From Planomonospora sp. ID67723 (GTDB taxonomy: Bacteria; Actinomycetota; Actinomycetes; Streptosporangiales; Streptosporangiaceae), in the NCBI RefSeq assembly GCF_015711605.1, contig NZ_JABTEZ010000001.1:2570001-2634000 (forward strand): a stretch of DNA of 64,000 nucleotides. The letters run 5' to 3'. The translations under genes were made by a program, and so were the position numbers. Each line of letters opens with the position of its first letter. Positions within the stretch are counted from its first letter, which is position 1. Shown one piece after another: positions 1-9,110 of the stretch. The notes under the pieces are model-generated. The model worked only from the letters and a program-made list of their open reading frames with translations. It made no database searches and had not been told where the DNA came from.

Positions 1-44
1 TCGTGGTGGCCGCGCTGGAGCTGCTGGGAGTCCGTCCCAAGTAG
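1..44 (+). CDS. C-terminal end of an upstream gene (partial)
   Basis: An open frame entering from the left edge ends in VVAALELLGVRPK and a TAG stop at 42-44. Only 13 residues are visible, so no function can be given. It lies directly upstream of the rpsP leader, where related actinobacteria have assorted genes. Confidence 0.45.
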   Translation, partial: VVAALELLGVRPK

Positions 45-386
45 GACGGGCGGGCGGCGGGCGTGCACGAAACCTCCGCCGCCTCTCCCGCCGCCTCTCC
101 TGGGGCCGTCCGGCGCGCCGCGGAGCCGTACGGCGGGCCGACGGGCGGGGCGGAGGTCGCCGGGGGCCCGCGTTGCCGAGATTTTTCCCGGCGGAGCCAC
201 GGGAGAGTGCGATCGGGTGGCGGGGCACCCCCGTGTGTCTGGCACAATGACATGTTGGAACATCCCGACCACGCGGGCGCCCTCTAACCCCCGCCGGTCG
301 TGCCTGTCCCTGTAGCGGTCCGCTCCTCGTGCCCCACTCGATGAGACGCCGCTCGCCCACGCTCTAATGCAGGAGAGACCACACCA
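45..386 (+). promoter_or_regulatory. Leader region upstream of rpsP
   Basis: This 342-base stretch has no convincing gene; a 74-codon open frame in it (63-287) has low-complexity composition and no ribosome binding site. A promoter-like TGGCACAAT (240-248) lies about 140 bases before rpsP. A very similar TGGCACACT (2488-2496) lies about 160 bases before rplS, which suggests a shared promoter type with long leaders on ribosomal-protein genes. This is inference from two matches only. Confidence 0.3.
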
Positions 387-851
387 GTGGCAGTCAAGAT
401 CAAGCTCAAGCGGCTCGGCATGATCCGCAACGCGCAGTACCGTGTCGTCATCGCCGACAGCCGCACCAAGCGTGACGGTCGGGCGATCGAGGAGATCGGC
501 CTGTACCACCCGAAGGAGAACCCCTCGCGCATCGAGATCGACGCCGAGCGGGCGGCCTACTGGCTGGGTGTCGGCGCGCAGCCGACCGGGCCGGTGATGA
601 AGCTCCTCAAGATCACCGGTGACTGGCAGAAGTTCAAGGGCGAGCCCGCCCCGGCTCCGAAGCTCGTCGCCGAGCCCAAGCCGGACCGGCACGCCGCCTA
701 CGAGGCCGCGGCCAAGGAGACCCTCTCCCTCGACGCCGCCGCGACCACGCCGAAGAAGTCGGCGAAGAAGGCCGTGAAGGCCGAGGAGGCCCCCGCCGAG
801 ACCCCGGCCGAGCCGGTCGCCGCCGAGGAGAAGCCGGAAGGCGAGGCCTGA
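387..851 (+). CDS. rpsP: 30S ribosomal protein S16
   Basis: This is small-subunit protein bS16, which binds 16S rRNA and is needed for 30S assembly. The N-terminus [11 protein letters not shown] and the segment [19 protein letters not shown] are the family signature. At 154 residues it is longer than the roughly 80-residue core; from about residue 90 it carries an Ala/Glu/Lys/Pro-rich low-complexity tail, usual in actinobacteria. The start is GTG, preceded by AGGAGAG at 371-377. It is the first gene of the rpsP-khpA-rimM-trmD block. Confidence 0.97.
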   Translation: MAVKIKLKRLGMIRNAQYRVVIADSRTKRDGRAIEEIGLYHPKENPSRIEIDAERAAYWLGVGAQPTGPVMKLLKITGDWQKFKGEPAPAPKLVAEPKPDRHAAYEAAAKETLSLDAAATTPKKSAKKAVKAEEAPAETPAEPVAAEEKPEGEA

Positions 852-852
852 G

Positions 853-1095
853 GTGCTCGAGGAGGCCCTCGAGCACCTGGTGAAGGGCATCGTCGAACAT
901 CCCGACGAGATCCAGGTCCGGGCCCGCCGCATCCGCAGCGGGCGCGTGCTTGAGGTCCGGGTCCATCCCGAGGACCTGGGCAAGGTCATCGGCCGCGGTG
1001 GCCGTACGGCCAAGGCGCTCCGCACCGTCGTGAACGCGCTTGGCGACGGCAAGTACGTCCGGGTCGACCTGCTCGACCTGGACGAGGTCCGCTGA
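853..1095 (+). CDS. khpA: KhpA-type KH-domain RNA-binding protein
   Basis: An 80-residue single type II KH-domain protein with the RNA-binding GXXG loop as GRGG (residues 47-50, context VIGRGGRTAKA). In Gram-positive bacteria KhpA pairs with KhpB/Jag and binds RNAs linked to cell elongation and division. The GTG start sits one base after the rpsP stop, which implies translational coupling, and rpsP-khpA order is standard in actinobacteria. A strong hairpin follows the gene. Confidence 0.93.
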   Translation: MLEEALEHLVKGIVEHPDEIQVRARRIRSGRVLEVRVHPEDLGKVIGRGGRTAKALRTVVNALGDGKYVRVDLLDLDEVR

Positions 1096-1114
1096 CACGC
1101 GATCCATCGAGCGG

Positions 1115-1143
1115 ACGGGTCACCCACGCCGTGGGTGACCCGT
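1115..1143 (+). terminator. Rho-independent-like hairpin after khpA
   Basis: A perfect 13-base-pair inverted repeat (arms 1115-1127 and 1131-1143, loop GCC) is followed by a pyrimidine-rich stretch with several short T runs. It lies between khpA and rimM and probably reduces read-through from rpsP-khpA into rimM-trmD. Confidence 0.75.
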
Positions 1144-1192
1144 TTGCGTTCTTTCCGCTTCTTTTCGCACACGATGACTTCAGGAGACGGGC

Positions 1193-1708
1193 GTGCAGCT
1201 TGTCGTTGGCCGGATCGGCCGCCCGCACGGGCTCCGCGGCGACGTGACCGTGGAGGTGCGTACCGACGACCCGGAGCAGCGTTTCGCGCCCGGTTCGGCC
1301 CTGTCCACCGACCCCGCCTCCGCAGGCCCGCTCGTCGTGGAGTCGCGGCGCTGGCACTCCGGGATCCTGCTGGTCCGCTTCGAGGGCGTGGACGACAGGA
1401 ACCGCGCCGAGGAGCTGCGAGGCACCACCCTCGTCATCGACTCGGCCGACATCCCGCCCTCCGACGACCCCGACGAGTTCTACGACCACCAGCTCATCGG
1501 CCTCACCGTGGTCACCCCCGACGGCGAGCGGGCCGGCGAGGTGGTCGACGTGCTCCACCACGGCCAGGACCTGCTGGTCGTGCGGCGCGCCGGCAGGGAT
1601 GTCTACGTGCCGTTCGTGAAGGCGCTGGTCCCGGAGATCGACCTGGAGCAGGGCACGCTCCTGGTGGACGGCCCGGCAGGCCTGCTGGATCCGGACCAGA
1701 TCGTCTGA
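1193..1708 (+). CDS. rimM: 16S rRNA processing protein RimM
   Basis: RimM binds S19 and helps mature the 30S head. The N-terminus [19 protein letters not shown] is the family signature for the first beta-barrel, and the C-terminal PRC-barrel half includes [15 protein letters not shown] near residues 136-150. The length of 171 residues is normal. The GTG start at 1193 follows CAGGAGA. The gene ends one base before the trmD ATG, so the two are probably co-translated. Confidence 0.96.
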   Translation: MQLVVGRIGRPHGLRGDVTVEVRTDDPEQRFAPGSALSTDPASAGPLVVESRRWHSGILLVRFEGVDDRNRAEELRGTTLVIDSADIPPSDDPDEFYDHQLIGLTVVTPDGERAGEVVDVLHHGQDLLVVRRAGRDVYVPFVKALVPEIDLEQGTLLVDGPAGLLDPDQIV

Positions 1709-1709
1709 C

Positions 1710-2498
1710 ATGCGTATCGACATCATCTCGATCTTCCCCGAGTACTTCGCCCCGCTCGACGTCTCCCTCATCGGCAAGGCCCGCGAGCGCGGCACCCTCG
1801 ACATCCGCCTGCACCAGCTCCGCGACTGGACGCACGACGTGCACCACACCGTGGACGACACGCCCTACGGCGGCGGTCCCGGAATGGTCATGAAGCCGGA
1901 CCCGTGGGGCGCCGCCCTCGACGACGTCCTGGCCACCGACCCCGCCGCCCGTCCGCGGATCGTCGTGCCGACGCCGAGCGGAGTCCCCTTCACCCAGAAG
2001 CTCGCCATGGAGTACGCCGCCGAGCCCTGGCTGCTGTTCACCCCCGCGCGCTACGAGGGCATCGACTCGCGGGTCATGGCCGAGTACGGCTCCCGCCTGA
2101 GGGTGGACGAGGTCAGCATCGGCGACTACGTGCTGGCCGGGGGCGAGGTGGCGGTGCTGGTGATGGTCGAGGCCGTCGGGAGGCTCCTGCCCGGGGTGCT
2201 GGGCAACGCCCGCTCGGCCGTGGACGACTCGTTCGCTCCGGGCGCCATGGAGAACCTGCTGGAGGGCCCGGTCTACACCAAGCCGCCCCAGTGGCGGGGG
2301 CACGAGGTGCCGGAGGTCCTGCTGTCCGGGCACCACGGGAAGATAGCCCGGTGGCGGCGGGACGAGGCGCTGCGCCGTACCGCCAGGAACCGCCCGGAAC
2401 TGCTCTCCGCGCTGGCCTCGGAGGGGCTCGACAAGCACGACCGCGCGCTCCTGGCCGGGCTCGGATTTCCGGTGGACGGCGAAAATGTGGCACACTGA
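1710..2498 (+). CDS. trmD: tRNA (guanine-37-N1)-methyltransferase
   Basis: TrmD is a SPOUT-class enzyme that uses S-adenosylmethionine to make m1G37 in tRNAs reading CNN codons, preventing +1 frameshifting. Visible signatures are the start [24 protein letters not shown], and the trefoil-knot segment [20 protein letters not shown] (about residues 131-150). The 262-residue length fits actinobacterial TrmD. It follows rimM directly, as in most bacteria. Confidence 0.97.
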   Translation: MRIDIISIFPEYFAPLDVSLIGKARERGTLDIRLHQLRDWTHDVHHTVDDTPYGGGPGMVMKPDPWGAALDDVLATDPAARPRIVVPTPSGVPFTQKLAMEYAAEPWLLFTPARYEGIDSRVMAEYGSRLRVDEVSIGDYVLAGGEVAVLVMVEAVGRLLPGVLGNARSAVDDSFAPGAMENLLEGPVYTKPPQWRGHEVPEVLLSGHHGKIARWRRDEALRRTARNRPELLSALASEGLDKHDRALLAGLGFPVDGENVAH

Positions 2499-2655
2499 AC
2501 CGTTGCCGCCGACTGCCCGCAGGCCGGCGCGCGCCGCCGGGCCCGTGAGCCCGGCTCCCAAGACAAAGCCAGCCCAGCATGTGCGTCCACCGCGATGCCG
2601 CCTCGTCGCGGCCGGGTGGACCTCCGCGTGCTCGCCTAAATGAGGTACCACTGTC

Positions 2656-3009
2656 ATGCACACGCTGATCACCGAGCTTGAGAAGGCCACGCTCCGCAGC
2701 GACGTCCCGGACTTCCGTCCCGGTGACACGCTCGAGGTGCACGTCCGAGTGATCGAGGGCAACCGCTCCCGTGTCCAGGTCTTCAAGGGCTTCGTCCTGC
2801 GCCGCCAGGGCAGTGGCGCCCGTGAGACCTTCACCGTCCGCAAGATCAGCTACAGCGTCGGCGTGGAGCGCACCTTCCCGGTGCACAGCCCGGTCATCGA
2901 GAAGATCGCGGTCGTGACCCGTGGCGACGTCCGCCGCGCCAAGCTCTACTACATGCGTGACCTGCGCGGCAAGGCCGCCCGCATCCGCGAGAAGCGCGAA
3001 GCCCGCTAA
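2656..3009 (+). CDS. rplS: 50S ribosomal protein L19
   Basis: Protein bL19 lies at the 30S-50S interface. The 117-residue sequence has the diagnostic [20 protein letters not shown] and [21 protein letters not shown] segments and the basic C-terminus [16 protein letters not shown] 157-base leader separates it from trmD. The leader contains the promoter-like TGGCACACT at 2488-2496, so rplS may have its own promoter. Confidence 0.97.
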   Translation: MHTLITELEKATLRSDVPDFRPGDTLEVHVRVIEGNRSRVQVFKGFVLRRQGSGARETFTVRKISYSVGVERTFPVHSPVIEKIAVVTRGDVRRAKLYYMRDLRGKAARIREKREAR

Positions 3010-3027
3010 GGCGCCCACGGCTCCGTC

Positions 3028-3057
3028 CTGGCCCGTTCCCGCGAGGGGGCGGGCCAG
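3028..3057 (+). terminator. Hairpin downstream of rplS
   Basis: Eight-base-pair arms CTGGCCCG (3028-3035) and CGGGCCAG (3050-3057) form a stem 19 bases after the rplS stop, with more pairing possible in the loop. No T tract follows, which is common in high-GC actinobacteria. A second inverted repeat, TCTTCCCG (3212-3219) with CGGGAAGA (3236-3243), lies 57 bases before the next gene, in its leader. Confidence 0.5.
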
Positions 3058-3299
3058 CGGCGTGTCGGGCCCGACTCGATCATGTTCCGTCTGACCGCCC
3101 GGCCGGAGGCGGCGAGGGCTGGGGAGTCGGCGGCCGGATCGCCGTCCGCACCTGCCGGGACGCGGGCGGACATTCTCCGAGGATGATCGTCTTGCGGGGA
3201 GAACCCGGTAGTCTTCCCGCTAAACCTGATGGAATCGGGAAGAGTCCTTAACCACCGGCTCGGCCGCTGAACTCCGGTCATCATCTAGGCTCGTCAGAG

Positions 3300-4169
3300 A
3301 TGACTAGCGAAGACCAGGCGTGCGACGCAGCCTCGCGTCGACCTGTCGAGGACGAGGTGGACGTGGTCGCGGAAGACACCAAGAAGACGGCCAAAGGCGG
3401 CAAGGACAAGAAGAAGGGCTCTTTCTGGCGGGAGCTCCCGGTCCTGATCGTCGTCGCGCTGGTCCTCGCGTTCCTGATCAAGTCCTTCATCGTCCAGGCG
3501 TTCTACATCCCGTCGGAGTCGATGGAGAACACCCTCCTGAAGAACGACCGGGTCCTGGTCAACAAGCTCGTCTACCACGTCCGCGACATCGAGCGCGGCG
3601 ACGTGGTGGTCTTCTCGGGAGTGGACTCCTGGGACGGCGAGGTGCAGTTCGAGGAGCCGTCCAATCCGGTGGCGGCGTTCTTCCACGCGGTCGGCACCGC
3701 CTTCGGCGTGGTGCCCGGCGAGAAGGACTACATCAAGCGCGTCATCGGTGTCCCCGGTGACACCGTGAAGTGCTGCGACGACAAGGGCCGCGTCACGGTC
3801 AACGGGGTTCCCCTCGACGAGGAGAGCTACCTCTATCCGGGTGACGTGCCGTCCCAGAAATCCTTCGAGATCAAGGTCCCCAAGGGCCGTCTCTGGGTCA
3901 TGGGCGACCACCGCCAGGTCTCTCTCGACTCCCGTGAGCACCAGAGCGACCCGGGTGGCGGCACGATCCCGGTGGACCAGGTGATCGGCCGGGCCTTCGT
4001 CATCGTCTGGCCCTTCTCCCGGGCCACCACTCTCCCCATTCCCGACACGTTCAGCCAGCCGGCGCTGGGCGCCGCGGCCGCCCTGGGAGGGGCCGTCCCC
4101 CTCCTCGGGGGCGTCGCGGGTGCCGTCCCGCTGGTGCTGTGGCGTCGTCGCCGGCGTGCAAGGCGGTAG
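3300..4169 (+). CDS. lepB: Signal peptidase I (first copy)
   Basis: Type I signal peptidase, which cleaves signal peptides from exported proteins at the outer face of the membrane. A charged N-terminal tail (about 40 residues) precedes one membrane helix (about residues 46-66). The catalytic Ser is Ser74 in PSESM and the general-base Lys is in DYIKRVIGVPGD; the box MGDHRQVSLDSR is also present. Unlike the next copy it has a second hydrophobic stretch and an Arg-rich C-terminus (LWRRRRRARR). Streptomyces keeps a cluster of such genes at this position. Confidence 0.95.
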   Translation: MTSEDQACDAASRRPVEDEVDVVAEDTKKTAKGGKDKKKGSFWRELPVLIVVALVLAFLIKSFIVQAFYIPSESMENTLLKNDRVLVNKLVYHVRDIERGDVVVFSGVDSWDGEVQFEEPSNPVAAFFHAVGTAFGVVPGEKDYIKRVIGVPGDTVKCCDDKGRVTVNGVPLDEESYLYPGDVPSQKSFEIKVPKGRLWVMGDHRQVSLDSREHQSDPGGGTIPVDQVIGRAFVIVWPFSRATTLPIPDTFSQPALGAAAALGGAVPLLGGVAGAVPLVLWRRRRRARR

Positions 4170-4178
4170 CCGTACCTC

Positions 4179-4781
4179 ATGACTGTCGAACCCGAGAGCA
4201 AGCAGGACAAGCCCTCCCGGAAGGGCGGCCTGCGCGAGACACTCTTCCTGCTCGTCTCCGGCGTCGTGGTGGCGCTGCTGCTGCAGGCCTTCGTCTTCCA
4301 GTCGTTCTGGATCCCCTCAGAGTCCATGGAGAACACCCTGATCGAGGGCGACAGGGTGGTCGTCAACAAGCTGCACGGCGCGGCCGAGCGCGGTGACGTG
4401 GTGGTCTTCAAGGGGTGGGACGGCAAGGACACCATCAAGCGGGTCATCGCGGTCGGCGGTGACACCGTGAAGTGCTGCGACGCGCAGAAGCGGATCACCG
4501 TCAACGGGGTGCCGCTCGACGAGAAGGCCTACCTGCACCCCGACGACTTCCCCTCGGGAGACGATTTCGAGAAGGTCGTCCCCGAGGGGCGGCTCTGGGT
4601 GATGGGTGATCACCGTTCGGCCTCCTACGACTCCCGCGGGCACGAGGAGCAGGAGGCGAACGGCGCGATCCTGGAGGACGACGTGATCGGCCGGGCCGTC
4701 GCGATCTACTGGCCGTTCTCGCGGGCGGCCGTGCTCTCCACCCCGGAGACGTTCAACCAGAAGTTCACCAAGGGTGACTAG
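4179..4781 (+). CDS. lepB: Signal peptidase I (second copy)
   Basis: A shorter (200 residues) paralogue of the gene nine bases upstream. It has one N-terminal membrane helix (about 22-42), catalytic Ser49 in PSESM, the Lys in DTIKRVIAVGGD and the box MGDHRSASYDSR. It lacks the C-terminal hydrophobic tail of the first copy. The two are probably co-transcribed and may differ in substrate preference. No rnhB gene follows, unlike Mycobacterium. Confidence 0.95.
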   Translation: MTVEPESKQDKPSRKGGLRETLFLLVSGVVVALLLQAFVFQSFWIPSESMENTLIEGDRVVVNKLHGAAERGDVVVFKGWDGKDTIKRVIAVGGDTVKCCDAQKRITVNGVPLDEKAYLHPDDFPSGDDFEKVVPEGRLWVMGDHRSASYDSRGHEEQEANGAILEDDVIGRAVAIYWPFSRAAVLSTPETFNQKFTKGD

Positions 4782-4989
4782 CGACGCCGGGCCTGCCCGC
4801 CGGGCGGCAGCCCGGACGCGGCGGGCCGTCGCGGAGCCCGTACCCCGCGCGGGGCTGGTGCCCCGCCCCGTCTCCCGGCTCTGCGACGGTGGAGCGGTCG
4901 GGACGGGGCATGGAGATGGGCAAGAATGAGGTGGGGGCCGGTGTCGCCTGATCGGGCGGGCTGGGAAGGCGTGTGACAGGAGGAACGGG

Positions 4990-5313
4990 ATGAGCGCAGA
5001 GGATCTCGAGAAGTACGAGACCGAGATGGAGCTGCAGCTTTACCGTGAGTACCGCGATGTCGTCGGCCTGTTCACCTACGTCGTGGAGACCGAGCGGCGT
5101 TTCTACCTCACCAACTCCGTCGACCTGGACGTCCGCACCGCGGAGAACGGCGACGTGTTCTTCGACGTGAAGATGCAGGACGCCTGGGTCTGGGACATGT
5201 ACCGACCGGCCAGGTTCGTCAAGAACGTCCGCGTGGTCACCTTCAAGGACGTCAACGTCGAGGAGCTGGCCAAGCCCGACCTGGAGATGCCCAAGGAGGG
5301 CTTCTCCGGCTGA
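4990..5313 (+). CDS. DUF2469 family protein
   Basis: A 107-residue conserved actinobacterial protein of unknown function; MSAEDLEKYETEMELQLYRE and FKDVNVEELAKPDLEMPK are typical of the family. The ATG follows a clear AGGAGGAA. It is nearly always found between the lepB/rnhB region and yraN, as here. No enzyme motif or membrane segment is visible. Confidence 0.9.
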   Translation: MSAEDLEKYETEMELQLYREYRDVVGLFTYVVETERRFYLTNSVDLDVRTAENGDVFFDVKMQDAWVWDMYRPARFVKNVRVVTFKDVNVEELAKPDLEMPKEGFSG

Positions 5314-5512
5314 GCGGGCGGCTCCCGGCGCCCCGAGCTCCCGCGGCCGGGTTCCGGCCGCTCCCGGTGGCGACCCGCCCGGTCACGGCGGTCGTGGAGC
5401 ATCCCGGGTTCTCCACAGCTGAAGCCGTCCCCGGCGGGGTGTCCACAGAAGCGGATTCGGTTTCTTTCCGGGGCAGCGGGCTGCGCCAGGGTCGGGAACC
5501 GGAGGTGGTTCC

Positions 5513-5866
5513 ATGGCCGCGAAGGACGAGCTCGGCAAGCACGGTGAACAGATCGCCGTCGACTACCTGCAGGCGCACGGCATGCAGGTCCTGGATCGCA
5601 ACTGGCGGTGCCCGGACGGTGAGATCGACGTGGTCGCCCGCGACGGGCGGGACCTCGTCGTGGTGGAGGTGAAGACCCGCTCCGGCCGGAGCCACGGGAC
5701 CGCCTTCGAGGCGGTGACCGCGGTGAAACTCGCCCGGTTGCGCAGGCTCGCCGGACGGTGGTTGAGCACGCAGGCCGAGCGGTTCGACTCGGTGCGGATC
5801 GACGTGGTGGCGCTGGAGCGGTTCGCCGGAGACTTCGCCATCCGCCACGAGCGGGGGGTGTGCTGA
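5513..5866 (+). CDS. YraN / UPF0102 family nuclease-fold protein
   Basis: A 117-residue member of UPF0102, which has a restriction-endonuclease-like fold. The predicted active-site pattern is visible as GEIDVVARDGRDLVVVEVKTR (about residues 36-56), that is D...EVK. Its biological role is not well defined; it is almost always next to yifB/comM and dprA, genes tied to DNA uptake and recombination, as it is here. Confidence 0.92.
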   Translation: MAAKDELGKHGEQIAVDYLQAHGMQVLDRNWRCPDGEIDVVARDGRDLVVVEVKTRSGRSHGTAFEAVTAVKLARLRRLAGRWLSTQAERFDSVRIDVVALERFAGDFAIRHERGVC

Positions 5867-5917
5867 GTGGGCTCCGGACCGTCGTGGGCCGCCGGCGCCG
5901 CCGCGGGGGTGGTGTGA

Positions 5918-6874
5918 GTGGCCGTCGCGCGCACCCGCTGCGTCTGCCTGGTCGGGGTGACCGGCCACGTCGTCGACGTCGAGGCCGACGTGGGCAGCGG
6001 CATGGCGGGCATGCACCTCATCGGCATGCTGGACACCGCGCTGAGCGAGGCGCGGGACCGGGTCCGCTCGGCCATGGTCAACAGCCGCTGCCCCTGGCCC
6101 GACGCCCGCATCACGGTGAGCCTGTTCCCCGCCAGTCTGCCGAAGCGTGGCAGCACCTTCGACCTCGCGATCGCGGTGGCGCTGCTCGCCGCGGCGGGGT
6201 TCGTGCCCGGGGAGAGGGTCGCCGAGCCCTTCTTCCTCGGCGAGCTCGGACTCGACGGCTCGCTCAGACCCGTGCGGGGCGTGCTGCCCGCCGTGCTGGC
6301 GGCGGTCGCCGTAGGTGCCCGCACGATCGTCGTCCCGGCACGCAACGCGGCCGAGGCGAGCCTGGTGCCGGAGGTGACGGTGGTCCCTGTCACGACCCTC
6401 GGTGAGCTGGTGGAGTGGTTGCGATGTGACGGCGGGGCCGTCCCGCCCGCCGGCGCGAGCCCTCCGCCATGTGGGGCGGCCGGTCCCGACGACCGGGGAT
6501 CCGCCGAGGCCGTCCCCGACCTGGGCGACGTGGCGGGCCAGCCGTTCGCCCGCCGCGCGCTGGAGGTCTGCGCCGCCGGGGGCCACAACCTCTGGATGCT
6601 GGGCCCGCCGGGCACAGGCAAGACGATGCTCGCCGAGCGGCTGCCCACCCTGCTGCCGCGCCTCGACCGGGACCAGGCCCTTGAGGTGACCGCGATCCAC
6701 TCGGTCGCCGGGACGCTGCCGGTGGATCGGCCGCTGCTGGAGCGTCCGCCTTTCGTCTCGCCCCACCACACGGCGACCATCGCGGCCGTGGTCGGCGGCG
6801 GCAGCGGGGTCATCCGGCCGGGCGCCGTCTCCCTGGCGCACCCGAGTGTGAGCAGAGGTACATTAGACCGATGA
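5918..6874 (+). pseudogene. comM: YifB/ComM AAA+ ATPase, truncated by element insertion
   Basis: ComM/YifB is a hexameric AAA+ helicase-like ATPase that promotes branch migration during recombination of incoming DNA. The visible part has the N-terminal S5/Lon-like domain and Walker A GPPGTGKT at residues 229-236. Native sequence ends at SLAH (residues 305-308, base 6841). The family continues with RGVLFLDEAPEF (Walker B), but here the frame reads into foreign DNA (PSVSRGTLDR) and stops at 6874. The protein lacks Walker B, sensor and C-terminal domains and should be inactive. The GTG start at 5918 was chosen because the family N-terminus begins there. Confidence 0.93.
6825..6870 (+). other. 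Left attachment junction (attL) of the integrated element
   Basis: The switch from yifB homology to foreign sequence occurs at or just after base 6841. The integrase gene begins at 6871, the usual arrangement for serine-integrase prophages. The exact crossover dinucleotide cannot be set without attR or an empty site. No tRNA gene is involved. Confidence 0.7.
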
Positions 6875-8334
6875 CCAGAGGTTCCGGCATCCGCGCTGCA
6901 ATCTACGTCCGTATCAGCGAGGACAGGGAGGGTTCCGGCATGGGAGTCCAGCGCCAGGAAGAGGACTGCCGCCAACTCGCTGACCGGCTCGGCTGGCAGG
7001 TCGCCGGGATCTATACCGACAACGACATCTCGGCCTACTCCGGGAAGCCTCGCCCGGCCTACAGGCAGATGCTTGCCGACATCGAAGCCGATCAAGTGGA
7101 TGCGATCATTGCCTGGCATAACGACCGCCTTCATCGCACCCCTTCGGAACTGGAGGACTTCATCAAGCTGGTGGAAGATCGAGAGACGAGGGTCCAGACG
7201 GTGCAGGCCGGAGAATTGGACCTGTCCACAGCCGCCGGCCGAATGATCGCCCGGATGCATGGCTCCTATGCCCGCTATGAATCCGACCAGAAGAGTGAGC
7301 GGGTGGCCCGCAAACATCAGGAGCTCGCGAAGGCGGGGAAGGTCTCCGGCGGAGGGACTCGCCCGTACGGCTACGCCGAGGACCGGATCACGATCGTGGA
7401 AGAAGAAGCGGCGATCATCCGAAATGTTGCCCAGCGCCTCTTGTTGGGGGAGACGCTGGGAGGTGTCGCCAAGGACTTGAACCGCCGCGGTATCACTACG
7501 GTGACGGGCCGGCAGTGGTCGGTTCAGACCCTCAAGCGAATGATGGTCTCCGCGCGGATCGCTGGACAGCGCGAGCACCAGCCCCGGCCGCGGCATGTCA
7601 CGAAGCGCTCCCTGATCGGGGAGGTAGTCGCCGACGCGGTCTGGCCCGGCATCATCACTCCAGAGGAGTCGGCTCGCCTACGAACCCTCTTGATGGACCC
7701 CAGCAGGCGTCTGAGCCCCGGACGCAACGGACGCTATCCGTTGACCGGTTTGCTGTACTGCGGGCACTGTGAGGGCCACTACAGGCTCGTCGGGAAGCCC
7801 AACGGGGCGGGGCAGCGCCGGTATGTATGCGACAACACTCCGGGCCGGCCAGGGTGTGGGAAGGTCATCATCCTGGCGGCGACGTTGGAGGAGTACCTGT
7901 ACGCCACCGCGGCCTCGCTGCTGGACGACCCGGAGTTCATGCGGCAGTTGAAGGCGGGACAGAGCAATGCTGTCTCCAGCGCGCTCCTGGAGGAGATTGC
8001 GCGAGATGAGGCCGAGCTTGATGAGTTGGCGCGCGACCTGGGGGAGCGCCGCATGACTCGCAGAGAGTGGCTGGCCGCTCGAGAGCCGGTAGATCGGCGG
8101 CTGCAGGTGAATCGGGCGCGGCTGGCGAGGGAGGACCACCGGGCGGTGCTGGTGTGGGAGGACGCGCCGAAAACGGGAGAGGAGGCGCGGGCGTGGCTGG
8201 GGAGGGAGGACGTGCCTGTGGCGCTGAAGCGGTCGCTCCTGTCGGGGTTTATCGACCGGGTGGTGGTACATCGTGCCGTGAAGGGGCGTAACTTCCTGGA
8301 TGAGGGTAGGTTGCAGGTTGTTTGGAGGGTCTAG
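6871..8334 (+). CDS. int: Large serine recombinase (phage integrase)
   Basis: A 487-residue large serine integrase that would integrate and, with a directionality factor, excise the element. The resolvase-like catalytic domain begins AAIYVRISEDREG with nucleophile Ser16. A recombinase domain follows (about 165-290), then a zinc ribbon (Cys in YCGHCEG and in VCDNTPGRPGCG, about 305-335), and a coiled-coil region (about 370-420) used for synapsis control. A TACATT -10-like element (6859-6864) ends six bases before the ATG, so the mRNA may be leaderless; that is inference. Confidence 0.95.
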   Translation: MTRGSGIRAAIYVRISEDREGSGMGVQRQEEDCRQLADRLGWQVAGIYTDNDISAYSGKPRPAYRQMLADIEADQVDAIIAWHNDRLHRTPSELEDFIKLVEDRETRVQTVQAGELDLSTAAGRMIARMHGSYARYESDQKSERVARKHQELAKAGKVSGGGTRPYGYAEDRITIVEEEAAIIRNVAQRLLLGETLGGVAKDLNRRGITTVTGRQWSVQTLKRMMVSARIAGQREHQPRPRHVTKRSLIGEVVADAVWPGIITPEESARLRTLLMDPSRRLSPGRNGRYPLTGLLYCGHCEGHYRLVGKPNGAGQRRYVCDNTPGRPGCGKVIILAATLEEYLYATAASLLDDPEFMRQLKAGQSNAVSSALLEEIARDEAELDELARDLGERRMTRREWLAAREPVDRRLQVNRARLAREDHRAVLVWEDAPKTGEEARAWLGREDVPVALKRSLLSGFIDRVVVHRAVKGRNFLDEGRLQVVWRV

Positions 8335-8613
8335 GCTCATTTGACCCTTTCTTTAAGGTTACGCATTGCTTACCCCCTCGCGTGTCGCGACTCGGACCAG
8401 TCGGGCATATCGGGCGCAATGTTCAACATTAAACTACTCTGCGTGATTTTACCTGAACGCGCAGGTGAACCAAGATTCGCTCTCGCCCAATAGGGACTTA
8501 AGTCCTATTCACATTCGGCCACTTGGGCATCTACAGTGAGTCCTCTATCGCGTGCGTGGGGACGACATCGCGGCAAGCTACAGCTCTGCTGTAGTTGAAA
8601 GGGCGGGACACCT
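8335..8613 (+). promoter_or_regulatory. AT-richer non-coding region with two palindromes
   Basis: This 279-base gap has no open frame worth calling and is less GC-rich than its neighbours. It holds a near-perfect palindrome at 8489-8509 (AATAGG, then ACTTAAGT, then CCTATT, with one extra G). A hairpin CTACAGC-TCT-GCTGTAG lies at 8578-8594, just before the ribosome binding site of the next gene. These are good operator or leader candidates. Confidence 0.45.
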
Positions 8614-9027
8614 GTGATCAACGTTCACCCGACCGGAGCAACCATTACCCGCCTTTGCTGGGCAGCATGGATCCTCTTCATCGCCGAGATGACCATCGGC
8701 CTCATGTCGAACCGGATCTTCGTCGGTACGGCCATCATCGCGCTGGGACTCACGATAACGGCATCAACCCGCTACCTTGGCGTTCAGATCAAGGAATGGA
8801 TCGAACGCCACGCGCGACTCGCTGACGAGTCGCGCGACCGTCTGGGGGACCGTATCGAGGCGGCGACACACCAGCATGCGAAGACGATGGGGCAGCAGGT
8901 ACTGAGCGCCAACGAGCTGGTGACCTTGAAGTGGAGGGCCGAAGCTCTGGCCAAGCTGGACGCCGCCGCAACCTACTCCAGCAATGACACTGGACCGTTC
9001 CAGATCATTAACGGGTACGGGGCATAG
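8614..9027 (+). CDS. Small phage protein with two predicted membrane helices
   Basis: A 137-residue protein not recognised by family. Two hydrophobic stretches (about residues 11-31 and 35-54) predict a membrane hairpin, followed by a charged, probably helical cytoplasmic part (KEWIERHARLADESRDRLGDR). The GTG start follows GAAAGGGCGGG. It lies alone between integrase and repressor and ends at a shared terminator, a position typical of genes expressed in the lysogen. Superinfection exclusion is possible but unproven. Confidence 0.7.
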   Translation: MINVHPTGATITRLCWAAWILFIAEMTIGLMSNRIFVGTAIIALGLTITASTRYLGVQIKEWIERHARLADESRDRLGDRIEAATHQHAKTMGQQVLSANELVTLKWRAEALAKLDAAATYSSNDTGPFQIINGYGA

Positions 9028-9076
9028 CGGATATCCGAAGAAGCGCCAACAACATAGCGCGGGGAGACGCATCAAA

Positions 9077-9110
9077 GGGTCGCGAGGTTTACTCTCGCGG
9101 CCCTTTTTTT
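9077..9110. terminator. Terminator between convergent genes
   Basis: Arms 9077-9086 and 9094-9103 pair over 10 bases with one T-G wobble, followed by seven T (9104-9110) on the plus strand. The sequence overlaps the 3-prime end of the minus-strand repressor gene and terminates the plus-strand gene ending at 9027. Confidence 0.9.

Noticed and set aside
63-287. 74-codon frame before rpsP
   Set aside because: No ribosome binding site, low-complexity residues, and it lies in a leader region.
6825-6870. tRNA gene as attachment site
   Set aside because: No cloverleaf or T-loop sequence is present; the target is clearly protein-coding yifB.
5563-7596. Long reverse-strand frame over yraN, yifB and integrase
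   Set aside because: It spans the host/phage junction and is a mirror of high-GC coding sequence.
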